Positions 1-9,505 of a stretch of DNA of 64,000 bases are shown here, piece by piece. The stretch comes from Cylicocyclus nassatus. Taxonomy: Eukaryota; Nematoda; Chromadorea; Rhabditida; Strongylidae. Position 1 is the stretch's first letter; every line of letters begins with the position of its first letter. The stretch covers positions 50,408,461 to 50,472,460 of the forward strand of contig CATQJL010000001.1 in the NCBI GenBank assembly GCA_958299035.1. The letters run 5' to 3'. The translations under genes and the position numbers were made by a program. The notes under the pieces were generated by a model. It was not told the origin of the DNA. It saw only the letters and a program-made list of their open reading frames with translations, and ran no database searches.

Positions 1-235
1 AACGCAGTTCATCGTAACACAAGCTGTGTCGTATAAACGATTACGCACTAACTGTCGCTTAATGTTGCTTCGCGGGATGTTAACGAGGACAACATCTTGC
101 TCCAGCTGAGCCTGTGTTATATTTTTTTGGAACGCGTGCTTGACCTTGTCGGAAATGAATGGTAAACAGCTTAATTTATTTGAAAATGGAGTTTACTTCT
201 GGGGCAACCTAATATTTCAAGCTCAAAATGATTGC
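1..235 (-). pseudogene. Penelope-like element fragment, region just before the GIY-YIG nuclease
   Basis: Read on the minus strand from about 190 to the window edge, one frame stays open and closely matches the segment at 16000-16160 of the PLE at 15636-16544. Shared peptide landmarks are PFISD, QDVVLVNIP and NIKRQLVRNRLYDTAC. In C-terminal-endonuclease PLEs this segment joins the reverse transcriptase thumb to the GIY-YIG nuclease. The nuclease would lie to the left, outside the window. The reverse transcriptase part is missing on the right, so this is a 5'-truncated copy, as is usual for these elements. Whether the copy is intact beyond the edge cannot be seen. Confidence 0.75.
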
Positions 236-1616
236 CACATGCTTTTGTGGAAGCATGGTATTAAATGAAAAGCATCCTTTTTACAATGATTTCTGCCTAT
301 TTGTACGTAGAAGAATTCATGTTAATCATAAATCATTCTGTCATTCATCATCGAGGATGAGACTTATGTAGTTGAAGTAATATGGGGTCGGCTAATGAAT
401 TTCGGTTGTCTTTGGCGGTTCATAGATGTAGTGATAAGAACAACTGCAAAACGTTTGACATCAATGAAAGGATTAATTCAAGGAGAATCAGTCTAAGAAA
501 TAGCATACATCTAATATATAAAAATAGTTTTAATTTTATCATTATAAATTTCATACATAATTATTAGGTTTTACACTTTCTGTAAGCACCTGAAAACTTT
601 GAGATTACATCGCTTGAGCGGAAACTCTTTTTGATAACGAAATGCTGCTGGAAAGTCAGGACCCCAAATTTTTTGGTCAACTTTTCGAGAGATCATGTCA
701 TGCAACAATCGAAAATTGGATGTAAGAAGTAAAAATGGCCCGTACAACATTCGAATCTGATATTTACACCTGCATGTCATAGATGGTCAAACTAGGGCGA
801 TCTGTAGCGTTCAAACGACTTCGGCGCAAAAATGTCAGGACCCAGATTGCAGATAATCTCCAGTGTGGTCCGCGATATAGCAAAGCTTGTATGTATTCAA
901 ATATCGAATCAATCGTCTGCGCACTTACTACAGATTGAAAGCGAAACTTAGGAAATAACATGCGAGTTTTCAAAAGGCTAGCCGTGTCGTAATGGTCATT
1001 TGTTTATGACGGAAAATCCTGAATATTCGACATGTGAAATGGTTTGATATCTCTCCACATCTGCAAGAATTTTGTTTTTAACAACTTTCTGAATTGCTGT
1101 AAATTTCGCATTTGCATGTTGAAACGGAATCAATTTACTAAGCAAACTAACATATCGGCTGTCTACTAGATTCCAAGCGACTGAAGCCAGAAGAGAACCT
1201 TTAGAACGGAAAGGTGTTTATACGAAAGCGCACAAGAAACGATATTCGACCGCAAAGGCTGATTTTGATAGTGTAGCCAAAGCATCCTAAGAGCTTACCC
1301 ACAGAATTCATTGAACTTGTCCGCGATAAGTATGACGTTTGTACATCGCAGAAGGCCATACCTCACTGGCGATCTACAGAGCACGTAGAATTGCCTCAAT
1401 TCATATCCTGTTTGAGAATTTTTGACGTTATAGGTAACGGTGACATGCGAAATAATTATTGTTAACCTTCTAGCTAGAGCCTAGCTCATTTGAATCGTTT
1501 ATGCTTTCACTACTGTATTTTTGCGGCTCTCAAAAGCCTTCGCAGGAATGGTTCTTTGGCAAGGTGGTTCCTTCAGCACATTTAAAACATCAACACTTTC
1601 CTCTCTAGAACTAACG
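236..1616. other. Intergenic, no gene seen
   Basis: Only short ORFs without recognisable motifs occur here, and no splice-linked coding pattern is evident. The sequence is AT-rich and unstructured as far as can be read by eye. Confidence 0.5.
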
Positions 1617-2073
1617 AGGGAGGTCCGTTTGGTCGAAGTGGCCTTTTCACATAAAGATGATATGACTATAAAGACAATAAAACGCTGAATCCAACTCTGT
1701 CTTCGTTATCTGCCGAGCGCCTCAGGACGTCGAGTTATGAGCGTTTTTTTGAGTTGAAAAATTGACTGCATAACAACAAAATTCGTCAGAATCGCTTAAA
1801 TGTGTCAATGTTAATTATCGAAGCACTCCACGTGAACAATACCTTCTGTCCAAAACGCTTATACTCAATACTGCTCTATTTGAGCGCTGAAAAGACCGTG
1901 AAATCTGGTTTTACCTGGATTATTCGTTCATTTTCCGCACCAAGAAGATATTCATAACTCGGCATGCAGAAGCGCTCGGCAGATAGTAACATCAGATTTG
2001 GAATCACCTTTGATGCTCTTCGAAGTGTTGTATGACTCATTTGGAAAGGCCACTTCGACTGTCGGACATCCCT
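1617..2073. mobile_element. Non-autonomous element with GGTCGAAGTGGCC-type inverted ends
   Basis: The left end (agggaggtccgtttggtcg, then aagtggcc) is the approximate reverse complement of the right end, which finishes at about 2073 (aaaggccacttcgactgtcg, then gacatccct). The same terminal motif recurs at 2080, 29893, 34250, 46898 and 47911, so it marks a repeat family. No transposase is encoded. The inner piece around 1850-1910 (gagcgctgaaaagaccg) also recurs inverted at 29985-30025, inside another family member. Confidence 0.55.
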
Positions 2074-2129
2074 TGTGAGAGGGATGTCCGACAGTCGAAG
2101 TGGCCTTTCCAAATGAGTCATACAACACT
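2024..2129. repeat. Near-perfect 50-bp inverted repeat with 6-nt loop
   Basis: Bases 2024-2073 and 2080-2129 are exact reverse complements, separated by tgtgag. Each arm is one end of the GTCGAAGTGGCC family, so the structure reads as two element termini meeting head to head. The right-hand element appears truncated soon after 2130. Confidence 0.9.
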
Positions 2130-2244
2130 ACTGATTGATTTACTGAGCTTCTTAGCGCTCACAAAAAGCTCATGCTGAAAAAAGTTTACATCCTTAGAAT
2201 CCTAGACAGCAACTTGACTGAGATGAGGCCAATGTATTGGGCGT

Positions 2245-3020
2245 TAAGAAGGTGATTCTCTTTTTTCAAACAAGGGCCACATCCAGCGGATATCAAAGAT
2301 TTTCGAAAATTTAGTCTTATTCAGTACAATTTTTCATCATTGCATTGCAGTTTGACCAATGAGCTCTCAGGAAATTATCAAAGACTATCATCTATGGTTT
2401 TGTCGGTTACAATTTCGCTATTTTTCTAGATTTTTAGACCGACTCCTTGAAGAAGTCCGACTAAGAATCGATAGAGCAAACCCTGCAGATGCAAAATTCA
2501 TGTTTCTTCTTTTCACATCACATCATGAGTGTTTAAGAGATATCTGATGCCACCAGTTTCCATATTTATTCAACTCAAAACACATAGAACATCAACAGGC
2601 AATTAACTTAGCGTCCAATTCCCATTTACTCCTCTTTTTGTGAGGATTTCGTCTCTGAAATTTTGAAGACTCAAATTTCGAAAGTGCACCAATGTTCAAT
2701 TCGTTTATGAACGCAACTTGGCCTGCCAAATTTCGGTGGTTTTTCTGCTGACAATTTCAGATGCGGATAAGCAAAGCATACCTTTTTGTATCCTGTAGGG
2801 CTTGCTCTATCCACCATTATTTGAAACTCTCCAAGGGGTCGGTATAAAAAATTACAAGAATAGCAAAAATTGGCCATGACAGTAACCATGAGTTGCTTTG
2901 GTATTTTCTGAGAGCTCATTGGTCAATCTGCAATGCAATCAAACATCTTCGAAGCGACTGAGATTCCGAAAATCTATGATCTGCGGAATGTGACTTCTTC
3001 AAAAAAAGAGGTTCCTTTCG
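2245..3020. mobile_element. Long-inverted-repeat MITE
   Basis: About 2245-2490 is repeated in inverted, diverged form at about 2780-3020. Matching landmarks are ttgaccaatgagctctcag at 2351 and its reverse complement near 2905-2930, and gatagagcaa(g/a)ccct in both arms. The short ORFs on the two strands here start with the same MSSQ peptide because they are the two arms. No transposase is present. Confidence 0.7.
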
Positions 3021-3450
3021 GAACTCAGTATTTGAAAATTAGTGCGCGCAAGAAGAGTGAGACCGCTCGTAGATGAAATCGAAAAAGGTAACGATATTGG
3101 AAATGCGCTGCTTTGTTTCGCCCCTTCTTAAGAGGAGTACCGCACTCCCTTCCCCCTTCCCCACCACATCGAACTCAATATCTTGGCACCTGCTAGCACT
3201 CTGTTCCTTTATATCTTCTGCGAAATTTAGCAACTAACAATCATGTTACTTGAACAAACGGCTGCATTTCATGCGTGTACTGCAGCGCTGAGAACAAAAT
3301 ATTTCCATCCTCATGGTTACTGCACAAGATTCTTCCGAACCAAAGTTTACTTACACATGAGTAACACCCTTACTGTTGTTACATGATTTTGATATATTGC
3401 AATACTGTATGAGGTTATGAGGTCGTTCGCGGAGTGTGGCACACCCTTAG
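3021..3450. other. Intergenic, no gene seen
   Basis: Short unsupported ORFs only. Nothing distinctive was recognised. Confidence 0.4.
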
Positions 3451-3846
3451 AGGCAGCGGCTCGGCAGAATGACAATTGACAAACACTCATCGTTCTTGGT
3501 TCCCCTGGATGAGCTAAGTACAAGACTGTGCTTTGCAGCTTCAAAAAATATCAACAACCCGCTTTTCCAGAAGTAAAAGGTGCTATTTGGGCGGAGGGCG
3601 TATGCCTGCTCTCTAGAACGTGATTGGCTCGTGGGCACGGTAGGTACGGTGTCTCCACTCAGGAGCCAATCGCGCTTTAGAGAACAGGCATGCGCAGTCC
3701 GCCCAGATAGCACTTTTCACGTCTAGAAAGCGGGTTACTGATCTCTTTAGAAGCTGCAAAGCACAGTCCTGGCTTAGCTTGTCCAGGGGAACCGAAAACA
3801 ACGAATATCTGAAGTGTCGAGTTTTCATTCTGCCGAGCCGCTGCCT
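3451..3846. mobile_element. Palindromic MITE, 396 bp
   Basis: The two halves are inverted copies of each other. The outer 20 bp are exact (aggcagcggctcggcagaat against its complement ending at 3846). The match continues with mismatches almost to the centre near 3650, for example gagccaatcgcg against cgtgattggctc. The ORFs on both strands are by-products of the palindrome. Confidence 0.85.
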
Positions 3847-4595
3847 TTGATTTAGAATTTCAGTTCAGAAGGAAGAAGAGATCGCAAAGCAGGCTCAGCT
3901 TGGTAGCATCCATATTTCACAATGTCAAGTTATGAAAGCAGCTATTTGTCCATAGCTGAAAGTGGTTCATTCATGCAGTCGTAATCTCGCTTCATGTCTT
4001 CAAGTAACTCATTTTCTAGCCACAATCTTGTCGAGTGAAAGCCATACTGTGAAAATGTCTACCGTACAAGAAAAGTAAAAAAGCCACTGTTGGTACTCTT
4101 GCTTCGAGCTTATTCCTCATTAGCTATGGAAAGATTAAAGAGAAACAAAGCTGTCAAGCTTGACCTACCTGCTTATAGCTTTTCTTGCACTTATTATTAG
4201 TTATTAAACGAAAAGGTGATGTTAGATAGGCCCTCGTCTTGGTTTTGCCCATGAAGGCTATCCTGCTGCCTCGCATTTGCTCAACTTAGCATCAGCGAAC
4301 TTGCCTCGATGCCAAATTTTGCTTCAAATGCAGTCAAAGCGCTAACTTGATCCCTCCAATCTTGCCCCGCCTTTGCTAACTATTTGAAAAACGCCCGTAC
4401 GCAAAAGCCTTACTTCTGCTATTGCACGTATTAAAATTTGATCCACGATAGATTCACTTCAGACAGTCGCAATGAATACCTGTAGCTGAGCAAGGAAGTG
4501 ACGCACGAGTGTAAACAAATTGCCAAAACCGTCTTATAGGTTGGCATTCGATAAAATTCTGGACCTCGTCAGAAAGTGGGATTTTTGAAAACATC
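3847..4595. other. Intergenic, no gene seen
   Basis: AT-rich sequence with no ORF of note and no recognised repeat. Confidence 0.4.
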
Positions 4596-4597
4596 TA

Positions 4598-5238
4598 TTA
4601 GGTTGCAAGATCTAAATTTTGTATAAGAGAGGAACTCATGCTCTTTGCAACTGTACTTGAACTGTTCGTTAATTTGTACAAATGAAGGAGATAGAAGCTC
4701 AAAACCAAAATCACTCAAAATTTGAATTTTTCGTGTAGGGTCATAAAAAATCGGAAACTTATAACAAAAATCGGAGCAGTATTCTAGGTTCTTTTACTAG
4801 CTCTTTCTAACGGTGCAAAGTTTGCACCGATTGAGCATTTCTGTGAAAAGTTATGATTTCCCTGAAAAATGCCAAAATAAATCAAATTCGCCCTTTTGTA
4901 CTGCATGCTCGAAAATCATAACTTTTCATAGAGATGGTCAATCGGCGCAAACTTTGCACCGTTAGAAAGAGGGTGATATAACCTACAATACCGAGTGCTC
5001 CAATTTTTTTGCAAGTTTCCGATTTTTTATGACCCTACATGAAAAATTCAAATTTTGAGTGATTTTGGTTTTGAGCCTCTATCTCCTTCATTTGTACACA
5101 TTAACGAACAGTTCAAGTACAGTTGCAAAGAGCATGAGTTCCTCTCTTATATAAAATTCAGATCTTGCAGATTCGTTAAGAATTCAACAAGTTATGAATT
5201 TTTGAATTTGGGGGGAAAGAACTTTTGCATCAACCTAA
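4598..5238. mobile_element. Mariner-type palindromic MITE A, TTAGGTTG ends, TA target site
   Basis: The element begins TTAGGTTGCAAGATC after TA (4596-4597) and ends CAACCTAA before TA (5239-5240). Arms of about 270 bp are inverted copies, for example caaatgaaggagatag at 4680 against its complement near 5078, and gcaaagtttgcaccg against cggcgcaaactttgc. A solo arm of the same family lies at 40360-40515. TTAGGTTG ends and TA duplication are typical of mariner-derived non-autonomous elements. Confidence 0.8.
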
Positions 5239-5240
5239 TA

Positions 5241-6159
5241 TTAGGTTGATTCATAATTAATGCACGTTTTCTATACTTCAACTTTCAACCGAGGTGATTC
5301 TTTACTGAAAAGACATTTCTGGGCGCAATAAAAATTACTGTAACCATCAAATAAGTGGCTATAAAACAGATACTTTTTCGTGACTGTATCTATCATAAAA
5401 AAGATATTCTTGCCTGAAGATTGCCAACAACTTTCTTCAGAAATTTCTACTTTGAGAGAGCATAACTTATGTTTGAATGAAGTAGGATAAAGCAGACTTC
5501 GCTTATCGTGTAGCCAAGGGTCTCTTGAGCAGTAGTGCCAAGTTTGGATCTTAAGGGAAAAATTTGGAAGAAAATATCGCGAAAAAGTCGAAAGTACTCA
5601 CTATTTTCTGGCATCTGGGCGGGTTCAAAAATCGGTCAATTTTGAAATTATTTCATTTATCTCCGCTGGAAAGTGAGAAAACCCTAGCGCTTTTCTATCA
5701 TTATATGAACTAGGTCTATCCTTGCTGGATAGAGCAAAAGACCTGCAATCGCCATTTGCTTCAAAGTTTTATATGGCACGGAAGGGTCGCGACGATCATT
5801 GCAGGTTCGCAATTGAATTTCTCGGCTCAGAAAATATGGAGAATTTTGTTCAAATAGTATCTTGTAGCACAAAGTTTTCTGATCCTTATGCATATTTTTT
5901 ATTATTAATCCGCCTATTCCTCATGGATTTAGGGCAAAAAGAGTGAAAAGCGAAAATTTTGGAATTTAGTCTCTTATATTTGAAGGCTCAGAACCTTGAA
6001 ATGAACGTAGATGTACGAAAGCGAAGGATTATATAAAAAACTAGAAAAAACGCTCTTTCAGATAGCGTAATAAGTTGTTGAGGGAATTGATTACACACCA
6101 GATACCAGCTATTAGAAGAAGAGGTGAGAAAAACGTGCATTAATTATGGATCAACCTAA
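5241..6159. mobile_element. Mariner-type MITE B, 919 bp
   Basis: It starts TTAGGTTGATTCATAATTAA and ends with the near-exact complement at 6137-6159, followed by TA at 6160-6161. The inverted ends extend at least 38 bp (ATTAATGCACGTTTT). A related copy lies at 49488-50339 and shares the inner stretch cttatatttgaa(a/g)g. No intact transposase is present. Confidence 0.85.
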
Positions 6160-6161
6160 TA

Positions 6162-8156
6162 CATCGCGGAACCATGGTCTTTGTCTTACCCCTGGCTGTT
6201 CGAAATGGCTCCGAAATCAAATACTTCTTCATACTCTTCGTGAGAGGCGCCGATTTGTGATTCTAGGGTTTTACTTAAGGAGTGCGACCACCTCATTCCT
6301 TTAGTCAGGGCAATTCAGGGTCGAAATGCGATCAGAAACATTGGGTTTTGTAACTTGGAAGTCTTAATAGTAAATGATCCTTTCGGTAGATTCATCTTCT
6401 TTACTTTTGACAGGATGATCAGCGGAGCTCTACTTTTTGCCCCATCCTGGTCAGAGCAGAATACGCTGTTGAGTGATAGCAAATAGGAGTCGATGACCAA
6501 ACTATTATCGACTCTCAGAATCGAGTAGAGGCAGAGAAGTAACATCTCAAAATGTGGCGGTTTTTGATAGCGAAAGAGTTCAAAAAGCAACGCTTCGGAG
6601 GTCACCACTTTCATTTATAAAATTTTGTTGCTCTTCCCTCCCCACCCTCCTCTCAATCACCGATGAAATTCTGGAAACGCCACTGGTACAGACATGGTAT
6701 CACAAAATGTAACGGTTTTTGGTTGCGAAAAAGTTTGAAAAAGTAAATTTCCAACGTGGAGAACCAACAAGTTTATTAATGTTACCAAATGCCAACGGTA
6801 AGTCTTATGTGAATCTGGGAATCATGGCGCATATCTCGAACATTGAAGAGGATCCGTGTCAAGACCAGTGTGGCATTTGTGCATAAATAATACTGGTGCA
6901 CAGCTAGAGAAATCTTGACTGCCTCGTAACGGAAGTTCAGAAGATCAGCGAACTGCATCCTATCTGCTTTTCTATGCAAAATTCTAGAGAATTTTAGATT
7001 GTATTAGATTTTCTGTATAAGAACTGGCACGAAGAGACAGTACATCCACACTGATTATACACAGAAAAAACTGAAAGCGTTTTTTTTCGTTTCTCCATAA
7101 CTTCCCTCAGATTACATGAATTACGAAGTCGGGAAAAGTATAATGCTCAGCTCGTCAAGGGGAATATTCTGGCATACTATATTGTCCTGCTATTCCGTTT
7201 GCGTTTCGATTTTTGACCGTGCATTTTTTGTGGGGACGGGTTTTGACAGTGGTGTAACTCAGCGCAAAACAAACATGAGGAAGGTTCTCCAAGAAATCCG
7301 GGGCCCTCTAACTTTTTCTCCTTCTGGGCCCTTGAAGCTCACCGACGGTTTTTGGCTGAAATCGATATCCTTGAATTGACCGGAAACTTCGCCCGCAGAG
7401 GTTTTCGACGACCACGGCATAGTGCTCTTTGTGCACCGTGAATATTTTAGCAGGGTTATGCTGAGAGAAATGCTGCGATACCGCGCAAGTCCTGAATTCA
7501 CCTGCACTTTTCGCATGTCTGTTGGATAACTTCGCTGGTCTTTTTTGTATTTGGAAATCATTGGAGAACCTGTTATCGGAATATGCTTGAGCCAGGCCAT
7601 TAACTGTACTGATCGCCAAACTACGAGCCTACGAAATCACGACCTCATAGATATCGTCTCAAGTTTGAAGACCGCATACTAATCAAATTTCGTCGTAAAT
7701 TGTCACAGAACACTCTGATTGTAGATAATATGAATTAGGGGATCGATGGTTCTGAAACGACAACGACATGCTTGCTTACAGCCTGAGCCAACTCTCCTCT
7801 GGAGCTCAAAGTTTGCAGGAAATCTATGACGTCGGCAAAGGTAACAGATCTTCCAAACTACTATTTATTGCCTTGGTATAGTCGTCCTCACCCCACTAGT
7901 CGCCTGTGGATGTATTCGAATCTGATAGTGCAGGCCTGCACTAGAGCGCAGCACCGTCAGCCCTAAGATTTATTACACATGTTTTCTTTTTGTTTTCTTT
8001 ATGGTGACTGGTAATTCTTGTGCTTCAACACTGTTCGCGACTAGCGTTGACGACCTCGTTTTTATTTTCCACATTCGACTGTCGATAAATCTTGGCATGA
8101 TTAAATAATTGCAATATTTCTTGCTGAGCTGTGCCAAGATAGCATGACCAATATAT
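6162..8156. other. Intergenic, no gene supported
   Basis: Several ORFs of 60-113 codons overlap on both strands at 7100-7620, but none shows a domain, signal peptide or splice pattern. Nothing in this stretch is called a gene. Confidence 0.4.
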
Positions 8157-8758
8157 TTGGCTAACGTTTCGGCTCAAAAGTTTACATGAGCTCTACTCGC
8201 ACGTGTCCTTACTACCAGAGTTACTCTCGCCATCTGGTACGTGAGACAAATGAATTAATGCGTGGGAAGTTGAGCGATGTGACCGCTCAAACTCAAAACC
8301 TGCCGAATATGGTAATTCTTTGTTTTGTGAGCTGTTTATTTTACTATCAAAGCCGCATAAGGCTTGATAAGGTGATAATTCCGGTAACAGAAATGCTCTT
8401 CTTTCTTCATTTTTAAATTTCGCGAGAAAATCCAAAACGCTTCAAGCATTTTGCGCGCGATAATCTCAGGTTCGTAAGAGGAAATTGAAGCAGCGATGTC
8501 GAATAACAAATTTTCATGAACCGTTTTACGATGGGCACTTAGTGGTGTTGATGGTTTACATCTTACGAGCCCAACTAAGTGCTCCTTAATCCGTAAACAT
8601 AGCGGCCGTCCGATTTCGCCTACATATATATTCGCCTTTGTTGTTGTTGTGTAGTTTTTCATAATGTTGTGCTCGTTTTCAACTCTGAGCCCAGATAAGC
8701 TTGGAGAAATAATGGAGATTAGAATTCTTGCTCGTACATTTCTTTTTAAAACTAACAA
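8157..8758 (-). pseudogene. Decayed PLE 3' end: GIY-YIG endonuclease and hammerhead remnant
   Basis: A minus-strand ORF (8336-8758) keeps the nuclease landmarks IYVGEIGRPLCLRIKEHL and, further on, ARKMLEAFWIFSRN, which match the C-terminal GIY-YIG domain of nematode PLEs. The GIY half and the preceding zinc-binding cysteines are eroded, and no reverse transcriptase lies upstream. Downstream at 8157-8180 the minus strand reads GAGCCGAAACGTTAGCC, the 3' half of the hammerhead found after such nucleases; the CUGANGA half is lost. The element is a dead 5'-truncated copy. Confidence 0.7.
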
Positions 8759-9003
8759 GGAAAGGTTCCCAAATCAGCTCGGCCAAGCCTGACAAGGCAT
8801 ATATCACCGTGAAGCGCTTGAAACCATGATCCCAAATCTATTTCTTCTAGCTGCGAAACGGTTCTCGAAGAAGGTTATGAGGGTGTGTCTCTCCGGATCA
8901 GTCGCCGTTCAACATATCAACCCTTATCTAGAGCAGTATAAAAGTCATACGACTATGGAAGAGTGCTTCGAATGCTATTCTTGTCGAAAGCAAGCATCAA
9001 CAG

Positions 9004-9183
9004 GTAGACACTATGTGTTCCATCCTGTCTATCACGTGAAAACACGTCAAGGGCTGGGGAGAGTTCGTTCAAGGAGGCGGGCCGTTAGAGAGAATGGGCG
9101 AACGGTCCGCCTCCTTGAACGAACTCTCCTCAGGCCTTGACGTGTTTCTACGTGGCAAACACAATCGAACACATAGTGTCTAC
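9004..9183. mobile_element. GC-rich palindromic MITE, 180 bp
   Basis: It starts gtagacactatgtgttc and ends with the exact complement. The inner arms gagagttcgttcaaggaggcgg and ccgcctccttgaacgaactctc match perfectly, and (t/g)gacgtgttt flanks them. The small ORFs on both strands here are palindrome products. Confidence 0.85.
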
Positions 9184-9255
9184 ATAAACAAAAGAGAATA
9201 AGGTTGTAAAAGAAACACGAAAGCCTAGTATCGCCTAGTGTTAGCCAATAAATTT

Positions 9256-9335
9256 CACACACCGGTTTCGGGGCTTAGAAGTATACCGGTAATGTGGCTT
9301 TCTTGCTGCCCCTCATCAGTACTTCGCAAGAAAGC
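9256..9335 (-). ncRNA. Hammerhead-type self-cleaving ribozyme candidate with swapped strand order
   Basis: On the minus strand three segments carry a full hammerhead. Segment A (9325-9308) is GAAGUA-CUGAUGA-GGGGC, segment B (9290-9278) is ACCGGU-A-UACUUC, and segment C (9274-9261) is GCCCC-GAAA-CCGGU. Helix I is GAAGUA/UACUUC, helix II GGGGC/GCCCC, and helix III ACCGGU/ACCGGU (including the A15.1-U16.1 pair), extendable to CACAU with one bulged U. Predicted cleavage is 3' of the UA, between 9284 and 9283. A normal hammerhead runs A-C-B in cyclic order; here it runs A-B-C. Segments B and C are joined by UAA. A is enclosed by a perfect 10-bp hairpin, GCUUUCUUGC/GCAAGAAAGC (9335-9326 and 9306-9297). 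Both links bridge the outer ends of helices I and II, which lie side by side in the known fold. The motif is 171 bp past the stop of the PLE ORF on the same strand. Activity is inferred, not shown. Confidence 0.7.
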
Positions 9336-9505
9336 GTAAAAGAGATACTAGAACCTAGTATAATCTAATTTGAAGAGGAGTGGAGGAAGAAAGGAGAATG
9401 AGGTGAAAACCATACTAACGCTGTGACAATGAATGGCACTTATTCCCTGCTGAGGTCTTATATCTTGTCCTCAATTGTCCTCCCGCCCGAATATAGCGCG
9501 TTGGC

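Noticed and set aside
5055..5249. 64-codon plus ORF
   Set aside because: It lies in the right arm of the palindromic MITE at 4598-5238.
7259..7619. Two overlapping minus ORFs of 113 and 103 codons
   Set aside because: No domain, signal or splice pattern; the two frames are equally open, as in chance ORFs.
9004..9262. Overlapping ORFs with RRVRSRRR peptides on both strands
   Set aside because: Both come from the arms of the palindrome at 9004-9183; the same peptide appears on both strands.
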